Positions 1 through 5,531 of a DNA stretch of 11,496 nt are shown here, in pieces. How positions within the stretch are numbered: position 1 is the first letter of the stretch; the number at the start of each line of letters is the position of its first letter. Origin of the DNA: JAAXTX01 sp037139695 (GTDB lineage: Bacteria; Patescibacteriota; Minisyncoccia; Moranbacterales; UBA1568); contig JBAXFX010000041.1 in the NCBI GenBank assembly GCA_037139695.1, positions 1 to 11,496 of the forward strand, given 5' to 3'. A program made the translations under genes and the position numbers. The notes under the pieces were generated by a model, which was given only the letters and a program-made list of their open reading frames with translations, was not told the DNA's origin and ran no database searches.

Positions 1-149
1 GAGAACGTCGGAGGATGTTTTCCAGCAGGAAAATATCCGAGACGGTGCCCAGCCCAAGGTCGACTGGTCGACCGAGAGGCGAGGGAGAGTCCTGCCGGGC
101 GCACAAACGAAGTGAAGGGCGTCCGGAGGAAGCGAACGGCTTCGCTTCC
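1..149 (+). ncRNA. Putative structured RNA, array copy 1 (5' truncated)
   Basis: Folding read by eye gives an 11-bp hairpin at 13-38 (arms 13-23 and 28-38, one G-U pair, loop AGCA). GTC/GAC flanks at 7-9 and 41-43 can extend it. A second hairpin lies at 58-73 (GGTCGAC pairing with GTCGACC). A stem GTGC (46-49 region) with GCAC (100-103) encloses it. GTCCTG at 89-94 and CGTCC at 120-124 match the closing-stem 3' strands of copy 2, but their partners lie before the window. A perfect 9-bp hairpin follows at 128-149 (GGAAGCGAA, loop CGGC, TTCGCTTCC) and separates the two copies. The + strand is inferred from the downstream T-run at 350-356. The class is not recognised; DNA-level inverted repeats with no RNA product remain possible. 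Confidence 0.5.
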
Positions 150-151
150 GT

Positions 152-283
152 CAGGACGAGAACGTCGGAGGATGTTTTCCAGCAGGAAAATATCCGAGAC
201 GGTGCCCAGCCCGAGTCGTGCGACGGCACGACGAGAGGTGAGGGAGAGTCCTGCCGGGCGCACAAACGAAGTGAAAGGCGTCC
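152..283 (+). ncRNA. Putative structured RNA, array copy 2 (complete unit)
   Basis: This is the complete unit. GGACG (154-158) can close with CGTCC (279-283). As an alternative, CAGGAC (152-157) pairs perfectly with GTCCTG (248-253), which would make two competing or nested closures. Inside are the 11-bp AGCA-loop hairpin (170-195), identical to copy 1, and the swapped hairpin GTCGTGC/GCACGAC (215-221 with 226-232, loop GACG). The block GGGAGAGTCCT (242-252) is shared with the small RNA at 9405. No promoter is visible inside the unit, so any transcript would have to start to the left of the window. The function and RNA class are unknown. Confidence 0.5.
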
Positions 284-332
284 GAAGCACGTGAATGATT
301 TCTTTTCCCCCGGATATTCGAATAACCCCGTC

Positions 333-357
333 AACCGCCTGTCGGCTTCTTTTTTTG
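333..357 (+). terminator. Probable intrinsic terminator after the RNA array
   Basis: A short GC hairpin (CCG and CGG arms around CCTGT, about 335-345, with possible A-T extension) is followed by TTC and a run of seven T at 350-356. The stem is weak, but the T-run is the longest in this region. It would separate array transcription from the peptidase gene, which has its own promoter-like element. Confidence 0.4.
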
Positions 358-407
358 AGCTGGTATTTTTTCGCTTTCAAAATAACACGTACCAGAATTC
401 GCAGGTA

Positions 408-413
408 TATACT
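408..413 (+). promoter_or_regulatory. -10 element (TATACT) abutting the peptidase ATG
   Basis: TATACT lies six bases before the ATG at 420. A start site about seven bases downstream would fall on or beside that A, giving a leaderless mRNA. There is no Shine-Dalgarno sequence before the ATG. No good -35 is seen at the expected 385-390, so the promoter would depend on the -10 or an activator. Confidence 0.45.
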
Positions 414-419
414 GTCCGT

Positions 420-1244
420 ATGAGGAAATCTTCCGGTATCGCAATTTTTCTTTTTGTCGTCCTTCTCGGAGTGGGCATATTCCTGTATTTCAGAATCGAG
501 ATCGAACAGGTATCCGAGACGGCGAGCACTGAAAACAACCCTGCCGTCCCCTTATCCGAGCCACCGCCAGTAGCGCAAATTCCTGTCGTGAAACCAGTTC
601 CTGTTCCGGAGCCGACCATTCAATCGGTTCTTCCGATAAAAACAACGGAAACGAATATCGTTCCGTTCACGGCACAGGCGCCCGGGGCAAAGTGGAGTAA
701 TCACATCTTTCAGGACGGATGCGAGGAAGCATCCATGCTCATGGCCATCGACTGGGTTCATGGAATCAAAACAATCTCTGCCACGGAAGCCACCGACGGT
801 ATTACCGCACTCGCCGACTTCGAAATAAAACGGTTCGGATACTATCAGGACATCGACCTATCCGAGATCGTCTCCGTATTCCACGACCGCTTTGCCTACG
901 ATGGTGTCATGATCCGAAACGATATCACCATCGACGGTCTCAAACGGGTGCTCACGGATGGGAATATCGTCCTCGCGCCGACCTTCGGACAGGCGCTCCG
1001 TAACCCGAACTTCACCGCTCCCGGACCGATCACGCATATGCTCGTCCTGACCGGGTACGACCCCTCGACTAGGGAATTCATCGTCAACGACCCGGGCACG
1101 AAGCGCGGGAAAGGCTATCAGTACGATGAGAAGATCCTCTACGACGCGATTTGGGCCTATCCTCCCGGTACGACCCATCCGCCGATTCCGACACCAGCCG
1201 AGAGAGCGAAGTCCGTCATCGTTATTTCGCCGTCACGAGAATAA
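420..1244 (+). CDS. Membrane-anchored C39-like cysteine peptidase
   Basis: The product is 274 aa. Residues 1-5 are basic, 7-24 form one hydrophobic anchor, and 41-66 are a Pro/Val-rich linker that would place the catalytic domain outside the membrane. The domain (about 78-270) has the papain-like order of the peptidase C39_2 family: Gln98 and Cys101 in FQDGCEEASM, His206 in THMLVLTGYD and Asp224 in VNDPGT. The catalytic set looks intact, so an active protease or transpeptidase-like enzyme is expected; the substrate is unknown. No ABC exporter is attached, unlike the bacteriocin-processing C39 peptidases. The open frame extends upstream to position 15, but that part only translates the repeats, and the anchor begins at this ATG. 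The downstream neighbour is convergent, so the gene is monocistronic. Confidence 0.85.
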   Translation: MRKSSGIAIFLFVVLLGVGIFLYFRIEIEQVSETASTENNPAVPLSEPPPVAQIPVVKPVPVPEPTIQSVLPIKTTETNIVPFTAQAPGAKWSNHIFQDGCEEASMLMAIDWVHGIKTISATEATDGITALADFEIKRFGYYQDIDLSEIVSVFHDRFAYDGVMIRNDITIDGLKRVLTDGNIVLAPTFGQALRNPNFTAPGPITHMLVLTGYDPSTREFIVNDPGTKRGKGYQYDEKILYDAIWAYPPGTTHPPIPTPAERAKSVIVISPSRE

Positions 1245-1299
1245 TCGGAGAGACCCCCAAGTTCCGGAACCATACCAAGTGACCCCTCAACGAACATAC

Positions 1300-1331
1300 G
1301 ATATTACCATATTATATAATATGGTAATATC
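1300..1331. repeat. Perfect 32-bp AT-rich palindrome
   Basis: The left half, GATATTACCATATTAT, is followed with no spacer by its exact reverse complement, ending at 1331. The flanking bases do not pair. It lies in the 196-nt gap between the convergent peptidase and the 1441 gene. It could act as a bidirectional 3'-end hairpin for both mRNAs, although no T-run follows on either strand, or it could be a protein-binding or cruciform site. The rest of the gap shows only a 10-bp palindrome at 1261-1270 and the terminator at 1390-1410. Confidence 0.9.
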
Positions 1332-1389
1332 TTCGCTCGACGTCCGCGACGCATCGCCGTAATGGCATCATAACGGATCGGGATGGGAC

Positions 1390-1410
1390 AAAAAAAATCC
1401 GCCGAAGCGG
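1390..1410 (-). terminator. Intrinsic terminator of the 1441-1764 gene
   Basis: On the minus strand, CCGC-TTCG-GCGG (1399-1410) is followed by one A and then eight T (1390-1397). The stem is short, but the UUCG tetraloop is very stable and the U-run is long. It lies 30 nt past the stop codon at 1441. Confidence 0.7.
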
Positions 1411-1440
1411 TTCGTATATCTGGGGAAACGGATACGATTT

Positions 1441-1764
1441 TCAATCATCAACAAGCGGACTCTCCCGACGTTCCATTTTCGCTGTGGCTCCCGGAACGGC
1501 CGTGAACAGCACGTAGCCGAATCCCATAAAGCCGAGGACTAGGAGTAGCGCTTCGGGTGGGCCGGATGCCATACCTGATCCTGTTCCGGAAGATGAGAAC
1601 ACGGTCTGCATCTGACCGAATGTCCCCGATATCGACTCCCAGAGTCTTCGCACGGTCTCATCGGATTCGAAAAGTCCCATGAGATACCGTATCCCTGCCA
1701 TGAACTGGAAGCCCACGACAGATAGGTAGAGCAGTTCTTTCGTGGCGGTGATCCGCTTCATCAT
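1441..1764 (-). CDS. Small two-TM membrane protein, unknown function
   Basis: The product is 107 aa and I do not recognise a family. A hydrophobic segment at about 9-30 and a second at 71-92 flank a loop of about 40 residues with a Ser/Gly-rich stretch (57-69), suggesting a hairpin membrane protein. The C-terminus is charged (KMERRESPLVDD). Two adjacent ATG codons start it (MMKR) with no Shine-Dalgarno sequence; the codon choice between them is unresolved. It follows lexA in the same direction, but a lexA terminator and a strong promoter of its own separate them. A 12-codon ORF precedes it in its leader. It is clearly a real gene by its promoter, terminator and amphipathic composition. Confidence 0.7.
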   Translation of the reverse strand: MMKRITATKELLYLSVVGFQFMAGIRYLMGLFESDETVRRLWESISGTFGQMQTVFSSSGTGSGMASGPPEALLLVLGFMGFGYVLFTAVPGATAKMERRESPLVDD

Positions 1765-1775
1765 ACGCGCGGAGG

Positions 1776-1814
1776 TTACGGGTTAGTCCCGACCGCGTTC
1801 CTGACGATTCTCAT
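1776..1814 (-). CDS. 12-codon upstream ORF (possible leader peptide)
   Basis: In the leader between the promoter at 1838-1866 and the gene at 1764, an ATG at 1814 follows AAAGGGGAGAGC, the best Shine-Dalgarno sequence in the window. It reads MRIVRNAVGTNP and stops with TAA at 1776, 11 nt before the ATG of the next gene, in a different frame. It could couple translation to the downstream gene. No codon run of one amino acid suggests classical attenuation. Chance is possible for an ORF this short. Confidence 0.35.
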   Translation of the reverse strand: MRIVRNAVGTNP

Positions 1815-1837
1815 GCTCTCCCCTTTGAAAGCCTTGT

Positions 1838-1866
1838 ATGATACACCTGAAAATGGAATTTGTCAA
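1838..1866 (-). promoter_or_regulatory. Sigma-70-type promoter for the 1441-1764 gene
   Basis: On the minus strand there is a perfect -35 TTGACA (1861-1866), a 17-bp spacer and a -10 TATCAT (1838-1843). The start would be near 1831, giving a leader of about 67 nt that contains the small upstream ORF. Confidence 0.75.
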
Positions 1867-1868
1867 GT

Positions 1869-1896
1869 GTCGAAAAACAGCTGTCGAAAAACAGCT
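1869..1896. repeat. 14-bp direct repeat in tandem
   Basis: GTCGAAAAACAGCT occurs twice back to back (1869-1882 and 1883-1896). The second copy supplies one arm and the T-run of the lexA terminator. The junction creates an ACAGCTGT palindrome at 1877-1884, just upstream of the -35 element of the next promoter. Confidence 0.9.
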
Positions 1897-1910
1897 CAAG
1901 TGAGCTGTTT
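1887..1910 (-). terminator. Intrinsic terminator of lexA
   Basis: A 10-bp perfect stem (1889-1898 with 1901-1910; AAACAGCTCA against TGAGCTGTTT) is followed on the minus strand by five T. It lies 35 nt past the lexA stop. Confidence 0.75.
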
Positions 1911-1945
1911 CCTTATTTCTCTCCGTTATTCCCGAAGTCGGATGA

Positions 1946-2599
1946 TCAGCCGTTCACGCGAAGGACATCAATCACTTTCCCGTTGATCACGAAATCGTCC
2001 TCGTCGGTGAGAAAGATCGGCCGATGTTTCTTGTCCGAGGATTCCGGCAAGAGCGCGATATTGCGCCCGTCGACCGAACGGAATGTCTTGACCGTGGCCA
2101 ACCCGTCGATGACCACGAGCACCTTGTCACCGTTGTCGTAGTGCTTCCAGGTGGAATCGACCAGGATGAAGTCCCCGTCCCGAATCGTCTTGCCGTTCAC
2201 CTTGGCACGGTTCATGGATGTCCCGGATACCTGTATCGCGAACACATTGCGCGAGTCGCGCACAATGCGCTTTGACACCTTGAGATAGCCCTCGACAAAC
2301 TGGTCGGCGAACATCGTCGCCGCGCCCGCGTTCGCCATACCGAACACCGGAACATCGAGGAACGACTTGCCCGTCACTTCCTTGAGCCGGATACCACGGT
2401 TCTCCGCCGTCCGTTCAATGAATCCCTTGCGTTCCAGCTCATTAAGGTACAGGAAAAAACTTCGCAGACTCTTGAGTTTAAGACCCAGCTCACCGGTTCG
2501 TTTCTGCAGTTCCCGCACCGTCGGCATCTCCCCCTTCTCGGAGAAGAAATCCTTGATCGCCTGTAGGACAATCTGTTGCTTCGGCGTGAGCAGTTCCAT
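1946..2599 (-). CDS. lexA: LexA-type SOS repressor with autocleaving S24 domain
   Basis: The product is 217 aa, close to the usual LexA length. Residues 1-70 are a winged-helix DNA-binding domain with the LexA-like opening LTPKQQIVLQAI and the motif PTVREL. Residues 84-215 are the S24 latent peptidase domain: the cleavage dipeptide Ala91-Gly92 in MANAGAA, the nucleophile Ser128 in SGTSM and the general base Lys171 in ATVK. All self-cleavage residues are present, so RecA-stimulated derepression is expected. The ATG at 2599 has no good ribosome site. The gene is divergent from the slipin, and the shared 171-bp region holds dyads suited to autoregulation. No other SOS gene is visible in the window. 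A prophage-type repressor is less likely, because the N-terminus is LexA-like and there are no phage genes. Confidence 0.88.
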   Translation of the reverse strand: MELLTPKQQIVLQAIKDFFSEKGEMPTVRELQKRTGELGLKLKSLRSFFLYLNELERKGFIERTAENRGIRLKEVTGKSFLDVPVFGMANAGAATMFADQFVEGYLKVSKRIVRDSRNVFAIQVSGTSMNRAKVNGKTIRDGDFILVDSTWKHYDNGDKVLVVIDGLATVKTFRSVDGRNIALLPESSDKKHRPIFLTDEDDFVINGKVIDVLRVNG

Positions 2600-2612
2600 A
2601 TATTTTTTGTTT

Positions 2613-2678
2613 ATATGACTTACATATCAAAGTATACTCCGCAAGACAATACTGTCAAATATGCCTTAAACAAGGTAT
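2613..2678. promoter_or_regulatory. Cluster of dyads over the lexA promoter (candidate operators)
   Basis: Four inverted repeats are visible: ATATG-N5-CATAT (2613-2627, at the start site), AGTAT-N13-ATACT (2631-2653, spanning -10 to -35), GACA-N4-TGTC (2645-2656, over the -35) and ATGCCTT-N4-AAGGTAT (2661-2678, upstream). None matches the E. coli (CTGT-N8-ACAG) or Bacillus (CGAAC-N4-GTTCG) SOS box. Which one LexA binds, if any, cannot be told from one site. Confidence 0.4.
2631..2658 (-). promoter_or_regulatory. lexA promoter
   Basis: On the minus strand there is -35 TTGACA (2653-2658), a 16-bp spacer and -10 TATACT (2631-2636). The start would be near 2624, leaving a leader of about 25 nt. 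Confidence 0.8.
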
Positions 2679-2713
2679 GAATCAAAAGCAACAGCATGGC
2701 TCTCTGGGCTATT

Positions 2714-2741
2714 TTGAATTATTTACACCATAGAGTACACT
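2714..2741 (+). promoter_or_regulatory. Probable slipin promoter
   Basis: TTGAAT (2714-2719), a 16-bp spacer and TACACT (2736-2741). The start would be near 2748, about 23 nt before the ATG at 2771. Confidence 0.5.
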
Positions 2742-2770
2742 AGCGATGTATCTTGTAATTGCATAAACGT

Positions 2771-3535
2771 ATGGGTATTCTTTCATTTCTCATTTTTTTA
2801 GTAATAGTCCTTTTGGCGAAATCGCTCCGTGTACTCAATGAATACGAGCGTGGCGTCGTATTCTTCCTCGGAAAGTATACGGGCGTCCGCGGCCCAGGAC
2901 TCATCATCTTGATACCGGTATTCGAGAACATGACACGCGTCGTCTTGCGAACGGTCACTATGGACATCCCCTCGCAGAAGATCATCACCAAAGACAATGT
3001 CTCAATCGACATCGCGGCCGTCGCGTATTATCACATCATCGACCCGATGAAAGCGGTCGTCGCCATCGAGGACGTGTACAAGGCCGTGAACCAGATCTCG
3101 CAGACGACGGTACGAAACGTGGTCGGACAATTCAGTCTCGACCAGCTCCTCTCGCAGACCGGCGACATCAACGCGCAGATCAAGAACGTCATCGACCTGC
3201 ATACCGAGCCGTGGGGCGCGCAGGTCACTGCGGTAGAAATCAAGGATATCGCGCTCCCGGACAATATGCAACGCGCGATGGCCAAAGAAGCCGAAGCGGA
3301 ACGAGAGAAGCGCGCCAAGATCATCGCGGCCGACGGCGAGTTCCAGGCGGCGATCAAGCTCGGCGAGGCGGCCGACATCATCTCGACCCATCCCGTCGCG
3401 CTCCAGTTGCGCACGCTCCAGACCATGGCCGAGATCAGCGTCGAGAAGAATTCCACCATCATCTTCCCAGCCCAGTTCATGACCACGGTGCAGGAAGCCT
3501 TCAAGATGATCCAGGAAGACTCGTCGAAGAAATGA
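2771..3535 (+). CDS. Slipin (SPFH/band 7 membrane protein)
   Basis: The product is 254 aa, matching prokaryotic stomatin-like slipins. One N-terminal membrane segment (3-20) is followed by the family signature NEYERGVVFFLGKY (23-36) and GPGL (41-44), a band-7 domain to about 165, then a charged helix with the typical EAEREKRAKIIAADGE (175-190) that drives oligomer assembly, and a conserved tail ending FPAQFM. Slipins form large membrane-associated oligomers linked to membrane organisation and proteolysis control. They are often encoded with an NfeD partner, which is absent here; the next gene is convergent. A TTG at 2759 in frame would add four residues, but the ATG places the anchor normally. 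There is no Shine-Dalgarno sequence. Confidence 0.92.
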   Translation: MGILSFLIFLVIVLLAKSLRVLNEYERGVVFFLGKYTGVRGPGLIILIPVFENMTRVVLRTVTMDIPSQKIITKDNVSIDIAAVAYYHIIDPMKAVVAIEDVYKAVNQISQTTVRNVVGQFSLDQLLSQTGDINAQIKNVIDLHTEPWGAQVTAVEIKDIALPDNMQRAMAKEAEAEREKRAKIIAADGEFQAAIKLGEAADIISTHPVALQLRTLQTMAEISVEKNSTIIFPAQFMTTVQEAFKMIQEDSSKK

Positions 3536-3554
3536 ATCGGGTATGATTGAATCG

Positions 3555-3586
3555 AAAACACCGGGCTATACAGCCTGGTGTTTTTT
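3555..3586. terminator. Bidirectional intrinsic terminator
   Basis: Arms 3555-3567 and 3572-3584 form a 13-bp stem with one G-T wobble and an ATAC loop. It is followed by T-runs on both strands (3581-3586 on +, four or more T on -). It serves the slipin and the convergent DUF5666 gene. Confidence 0.88.
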
Positions 3587-3643
3587 CGCATCAATATTCC
3601 ATTCTCTTTCTCTCTGTGTTTCCGAAAGATTCAATGCCGAGAT

Positions 3644-4093
3644 TTACTGGTTCGCCGGAGTGTCCGAGCGGATCTGGATGGTCGTCGCGGCAAGCGATCC
3701 GTCGGGGTTGTTCTTGCCATTAGCAGTCACTTGTTGCCCGACAGAGAGATCTGAACCAGCACCAACGACCGACTTGTCGATTGTCGTCGAAGGCGCGAAG
3801 AAGACGATCTGAGAGCCACCGTTGCGCGTCTTGATGGTGATACTCGTATCATCCTTGGCCGTGACCTGTCCGCCTGCGAAGTCGCCGGCTCCACCGTTCT
3901 GTACAGCCCCTGCTCCCCCACCGCGCTGCATTCCGGCACGACCCGTGGCACCCGCACCCTGACCAGCTCCCGCGCCACGTGCCGCGAACTGGCTCGCTCG
4001 CTGACTCTCTGCATATTTCATCCCGCCAAAAAACGCTCCCGCCCCGACCACGATGACCAGAATGATCATCGCGATCTTATGATTCTTATCCAT
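3644..4093 (-). CDS. DUF5666 protein with membrane anchor and Gly-rich linker
   Basis: The product is 149 aa. A basic start (MDKNHK) precedes a membrane segment (7-24), then a Gly/Ala/Arg-rich low-complexity linker (33-75) and a small beta-rich domain (75-143) of DUF5666 type with VTAKDDTSITIKT, VGQQVTANGK and DGSLAATTIQI. DUF5666 domains resemble OB folds and often occur beside MacA/MacB-like exporters in Patescibacteria. That suggests an envelope accessory role, but no biochemical function is established. It is the last gene of the exporter group, 209 nt after the permease stop; an AT-rich stretch just upstream may carry its own promoter. The ATG has no Shine-Dalgarno sequence. Confidence 0.8.
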   Translation of the reverse strand: MDKNHKIAMIILVIVVGAGAFFGGMKYAESQRASQFAARGAGAGQGAGATGRAGMQRGGGAGAVQNGGAGDFAGGQVTAKDDTSITIKTRNGGSQIVFFAPSTTIDKSVVGAGSDLSVGQQVTANGKNNPDGSLAATTIQIRSDTPANQ

Positions 4094-4139
4094 ATGTCTG
4101 ATTATTTGAAATCAATATGCTTATTTTTCCAAAATTCTT

Positions 4140-4300
4140 ATCGGCATTCCTTCCTCACTACATACTACTCACCACTGACTACCTCACTCCCCGCCCCTTC
4201 CCTTACTACTGTCTACTCACTACCGTCTACATCCGCTTCCCTTCCGTTCCCAACCCGTTAACCCGTGAACTCCGTTAACCGAATAACTCCCCTGTTATCT
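4140..4300. repeat. Low-complexity spacer between permease and DUF5666 genes
   Basis: The minus (coding-side) strand is strongly purine- and G-rich, with degenerate units such as AGTGAGTAG and AGTGAGG over about 4155-4240. It then has two GGTTAACGG units about 17 nt apart (near 4257-4282). A small ATAAC/GTTAT stem lies at about 4284-4297. No ORF or T-run terminator is seen, so the transcript may read through into the DUF5666 gene. Confidence 0.6.
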
Positions 4301-4302
4301 GA

Positions 4303-5520
4303 TCACTCGTACCGCAACGCCTCCATCGGGCTTAGATTTGCCGCGCGCCGCGCCGGATAGAATCCGAAGAGTATCCCGACACCGGCAGACACGCCAAACG
4401 CGAGCAGTACCGAGGAAAGGGAAACCTGCGTCGTCAGGCTCGCGAATTTCGAAACGAGCAACGATGCTACCCAACCAAGTGCCACCCCCAAGGCGCCACC
4501 CAGGAACGTCAGCATGACCGCCTCTATCAGGAACTGCAGATTGATATAAAGCTTGCGTATCCCGACCGCCTTACGAAGACCAATTTCGCGCGTCCGTTCG
4601 GTCACCGTGGTCAGCATCATGTTCATGATACCGATGCCACCGACCAGGAGTGAGATGCCCGCAATCGACGCGAGTAGAATGGTAAACGTTCCCGTGACAC
4701 TCGACGCCGTCGCGATGATATCCGCCTGGTTCAGGATACTGAAGTCGGCGGCGGTCGGGTCTGTTATCCCGTGTCGCTGCAACAGGAGGTCGGTGATATC
4801 CTGCTGGACCGTCGGGATGATCGTGGCACTCGTGGCGGAAATACCGACCGTCGTCACGTACGTGTCGCCGGAAAGATAGTGTTGTTCCGTCGTGATCGGC
4901 ACGTAGATCGCGTCGTCGGCATTATTGAATCCGGTACCGCCCTTCGAGACCGTCACACCGATCACCTGGAAGTCGATATTCTTGATACGAATCGTCTGTC
5001 CGATCACGTCGGCGTCCGTCCCGAACAGATCGTCTCGTACTGCCGGACCGATCACGGCGACCTTAGCCGACGTCTGCTGCTGATATTCCGTGATGAACAT
5101 GCCCGTATCGACGCTCACGTTCCGCACGTCCGTGTACGAGGGAACCGTGCCGGTAATCTGCGTATTGGTATTATTCCCCTTCGCCGTCACCTGGTAGCGA
5201 TGAGTGTCTTCCGGCGCCACCCCCGAGATATTCTGCACCTCGCTCCCGATCGCCGTGGCATCGTCGAGCATCAACGTCTGTGAGCTTCCCTGCCCGGCAC
5301 TGATACCGCCCGTGCGCTGCGCCCCGGGACTGATGATAATCAGGTTGGAACCGATCGACTGGATGCGCGCCGAGATCGAGCTCTGTGCACCCTGACCGAT
5401 CGCCACCATGGTGATGACGGACGCGATGCCGATGATGATGCCGAGCATCGTCAAACCGGAGCGGACCTTGTTGCTCGAAAGGGATGACAATGTTTCCTTC
5501 AATAAATCCATGGCGACCAT
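4303..5520 (-). CDS. macB: MacB-type ABC transporter permease
   Basis: The product is about 405 aa. It has one N-terminal TM preceded by NKVRSGLTMLGIIIGIASV, a large extracytoplasmic MacB_PCD domain (about 45-280), then three C-terminal TMs of the FtsX domain. The cytoplasmic motif ERTREIGLRKAVG and the tail YPARRAANLSPMEALRYE are diagnostic. It works as a dimer with the upstream ATPase, moving substrate on the outer side by mechanotransmission. The start is uncertain. The frame also opens at a TTG at 5535 that overlaps the ATPase stop by 4 nt, and another ATG lies at 5511. I chose the ATG at 5520 because it gives the usual N-terminal length. The tight junction implies translational coupling. 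The permease and ATPase are separate proteins here, unlike the fused E. coli MacB. Confidence 0.9.
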   Translation of the reverse strand: MVAMDLLKETLSSLSSNKVRSGLTMLGIIIGIASVITMVAIGQGAQSSISARIQSIGSNLIIISPGAQRTGGISAGQGSSQTLMLDDATAIGSEVQNISGVAPEDTHRYQVTAKGNNTNTQITGTVPSYTDVRNVSVDTGMFITEYQQQTSAKVAVIGPAVRDDLFGTDADVIGQTIRIKNIDFQVIGVTVSKGGTGFNNADDAIYVPITTEQHYLSGDTYVTTVGISATSATIIPTVQQDITDLLLQRHGITDPTAADFSILNQADIIATASSVTGTFTILLASIAGISLLVGGIGIMNMMLTTVTERTREIGLRKAVGIRKLYINLQFLIEAVMLTFLGGALGVALGWVASLLVSKFASLTTQVSLSSVLLAFGVSAGVGILFGFYPARRAANLSPMEALRYE

Positions 5521-5531
5521 AGTGGTTCGTA

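Larger units (their letters stand above)
1..288. repeat. Two tandem 157-nt-period repeats, first copy cut by window edge
   Basis: Positions 1-126 recur at 158-285, a period of 157 that becomes 159 after a 2-nt change. Outside one hairpin the copies differ at only about three positions (80/239, 117/276 and 126/285). Inside that hairpin (58-73 versus 215-232) the arms are entirely different. Copy 1 lacks its 5' end, so the array probably continues to the left of the window. Past position 286 the similarity fades: the inter-copy hairpin at 128-149 has only a degraded counterpart at about 285-310. An open frame runs through the repeats into the peptidase gene, but its translation is low-complexity and repeated, so I treat the repeats as noncoding. 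Confidence 0.92.

Noticed and set aside
81..124. RNase P RNA, because GAGGGAGAGTCC resembles its GAGGAAAGTCC segment
   Set aside because: The unit is about 130 nt and lacks the other universally conserved RNase P segments; tandem copies would also be unusual.
1..288. CRISPR array
   Set aside because: There are only two copies, the unit is long and internally structured, and no short constant repeat with unique spacers is present.
409..416. ATACTGTC shared by the peptidase promoter and the lexA promoter (2649-2656) as a LexA site
   Set aside because: The dyad partner GACA is missing at the peptidase site, so an 8-base match alone is not enough.
15..419. N-terminal extension of the peptidase frame through the tandem repeats
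   Set aside because: Its translation is repeated low-complexity Arg/Ser/Glu sequence, it would bury the hydrophobic anchor internally, and the T-run terminator and -10 element lie inside it.
509..520. Third copy of the repeat core (TATCCGAGACGG) inside the peptidase gene
   Set aside because: Only 12 bases match, with no flanking similarity or stem partners; it encodes part of the linker after the anchor and is probably chance.
858..1178. Minus-strand ORF opposite the peptidase
   Set aside because: It is a mirror frame of a gene with clear catalytic motifs; its protein is Arg/Asp-rich with no recognisable domain.
3002..3594. Minus-strand ORFs opposite the slipin
   Set aside because: They are shadow frames of a strongly conserved gene and cross the bidirectional terminator.
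4771..5283. Plus-strand 170-aa ORF opposite the permease
   Set aside because: It is a mirror frame rich in Arg, His and Asp with no domain; the permease motifs on the other strand are decisive.
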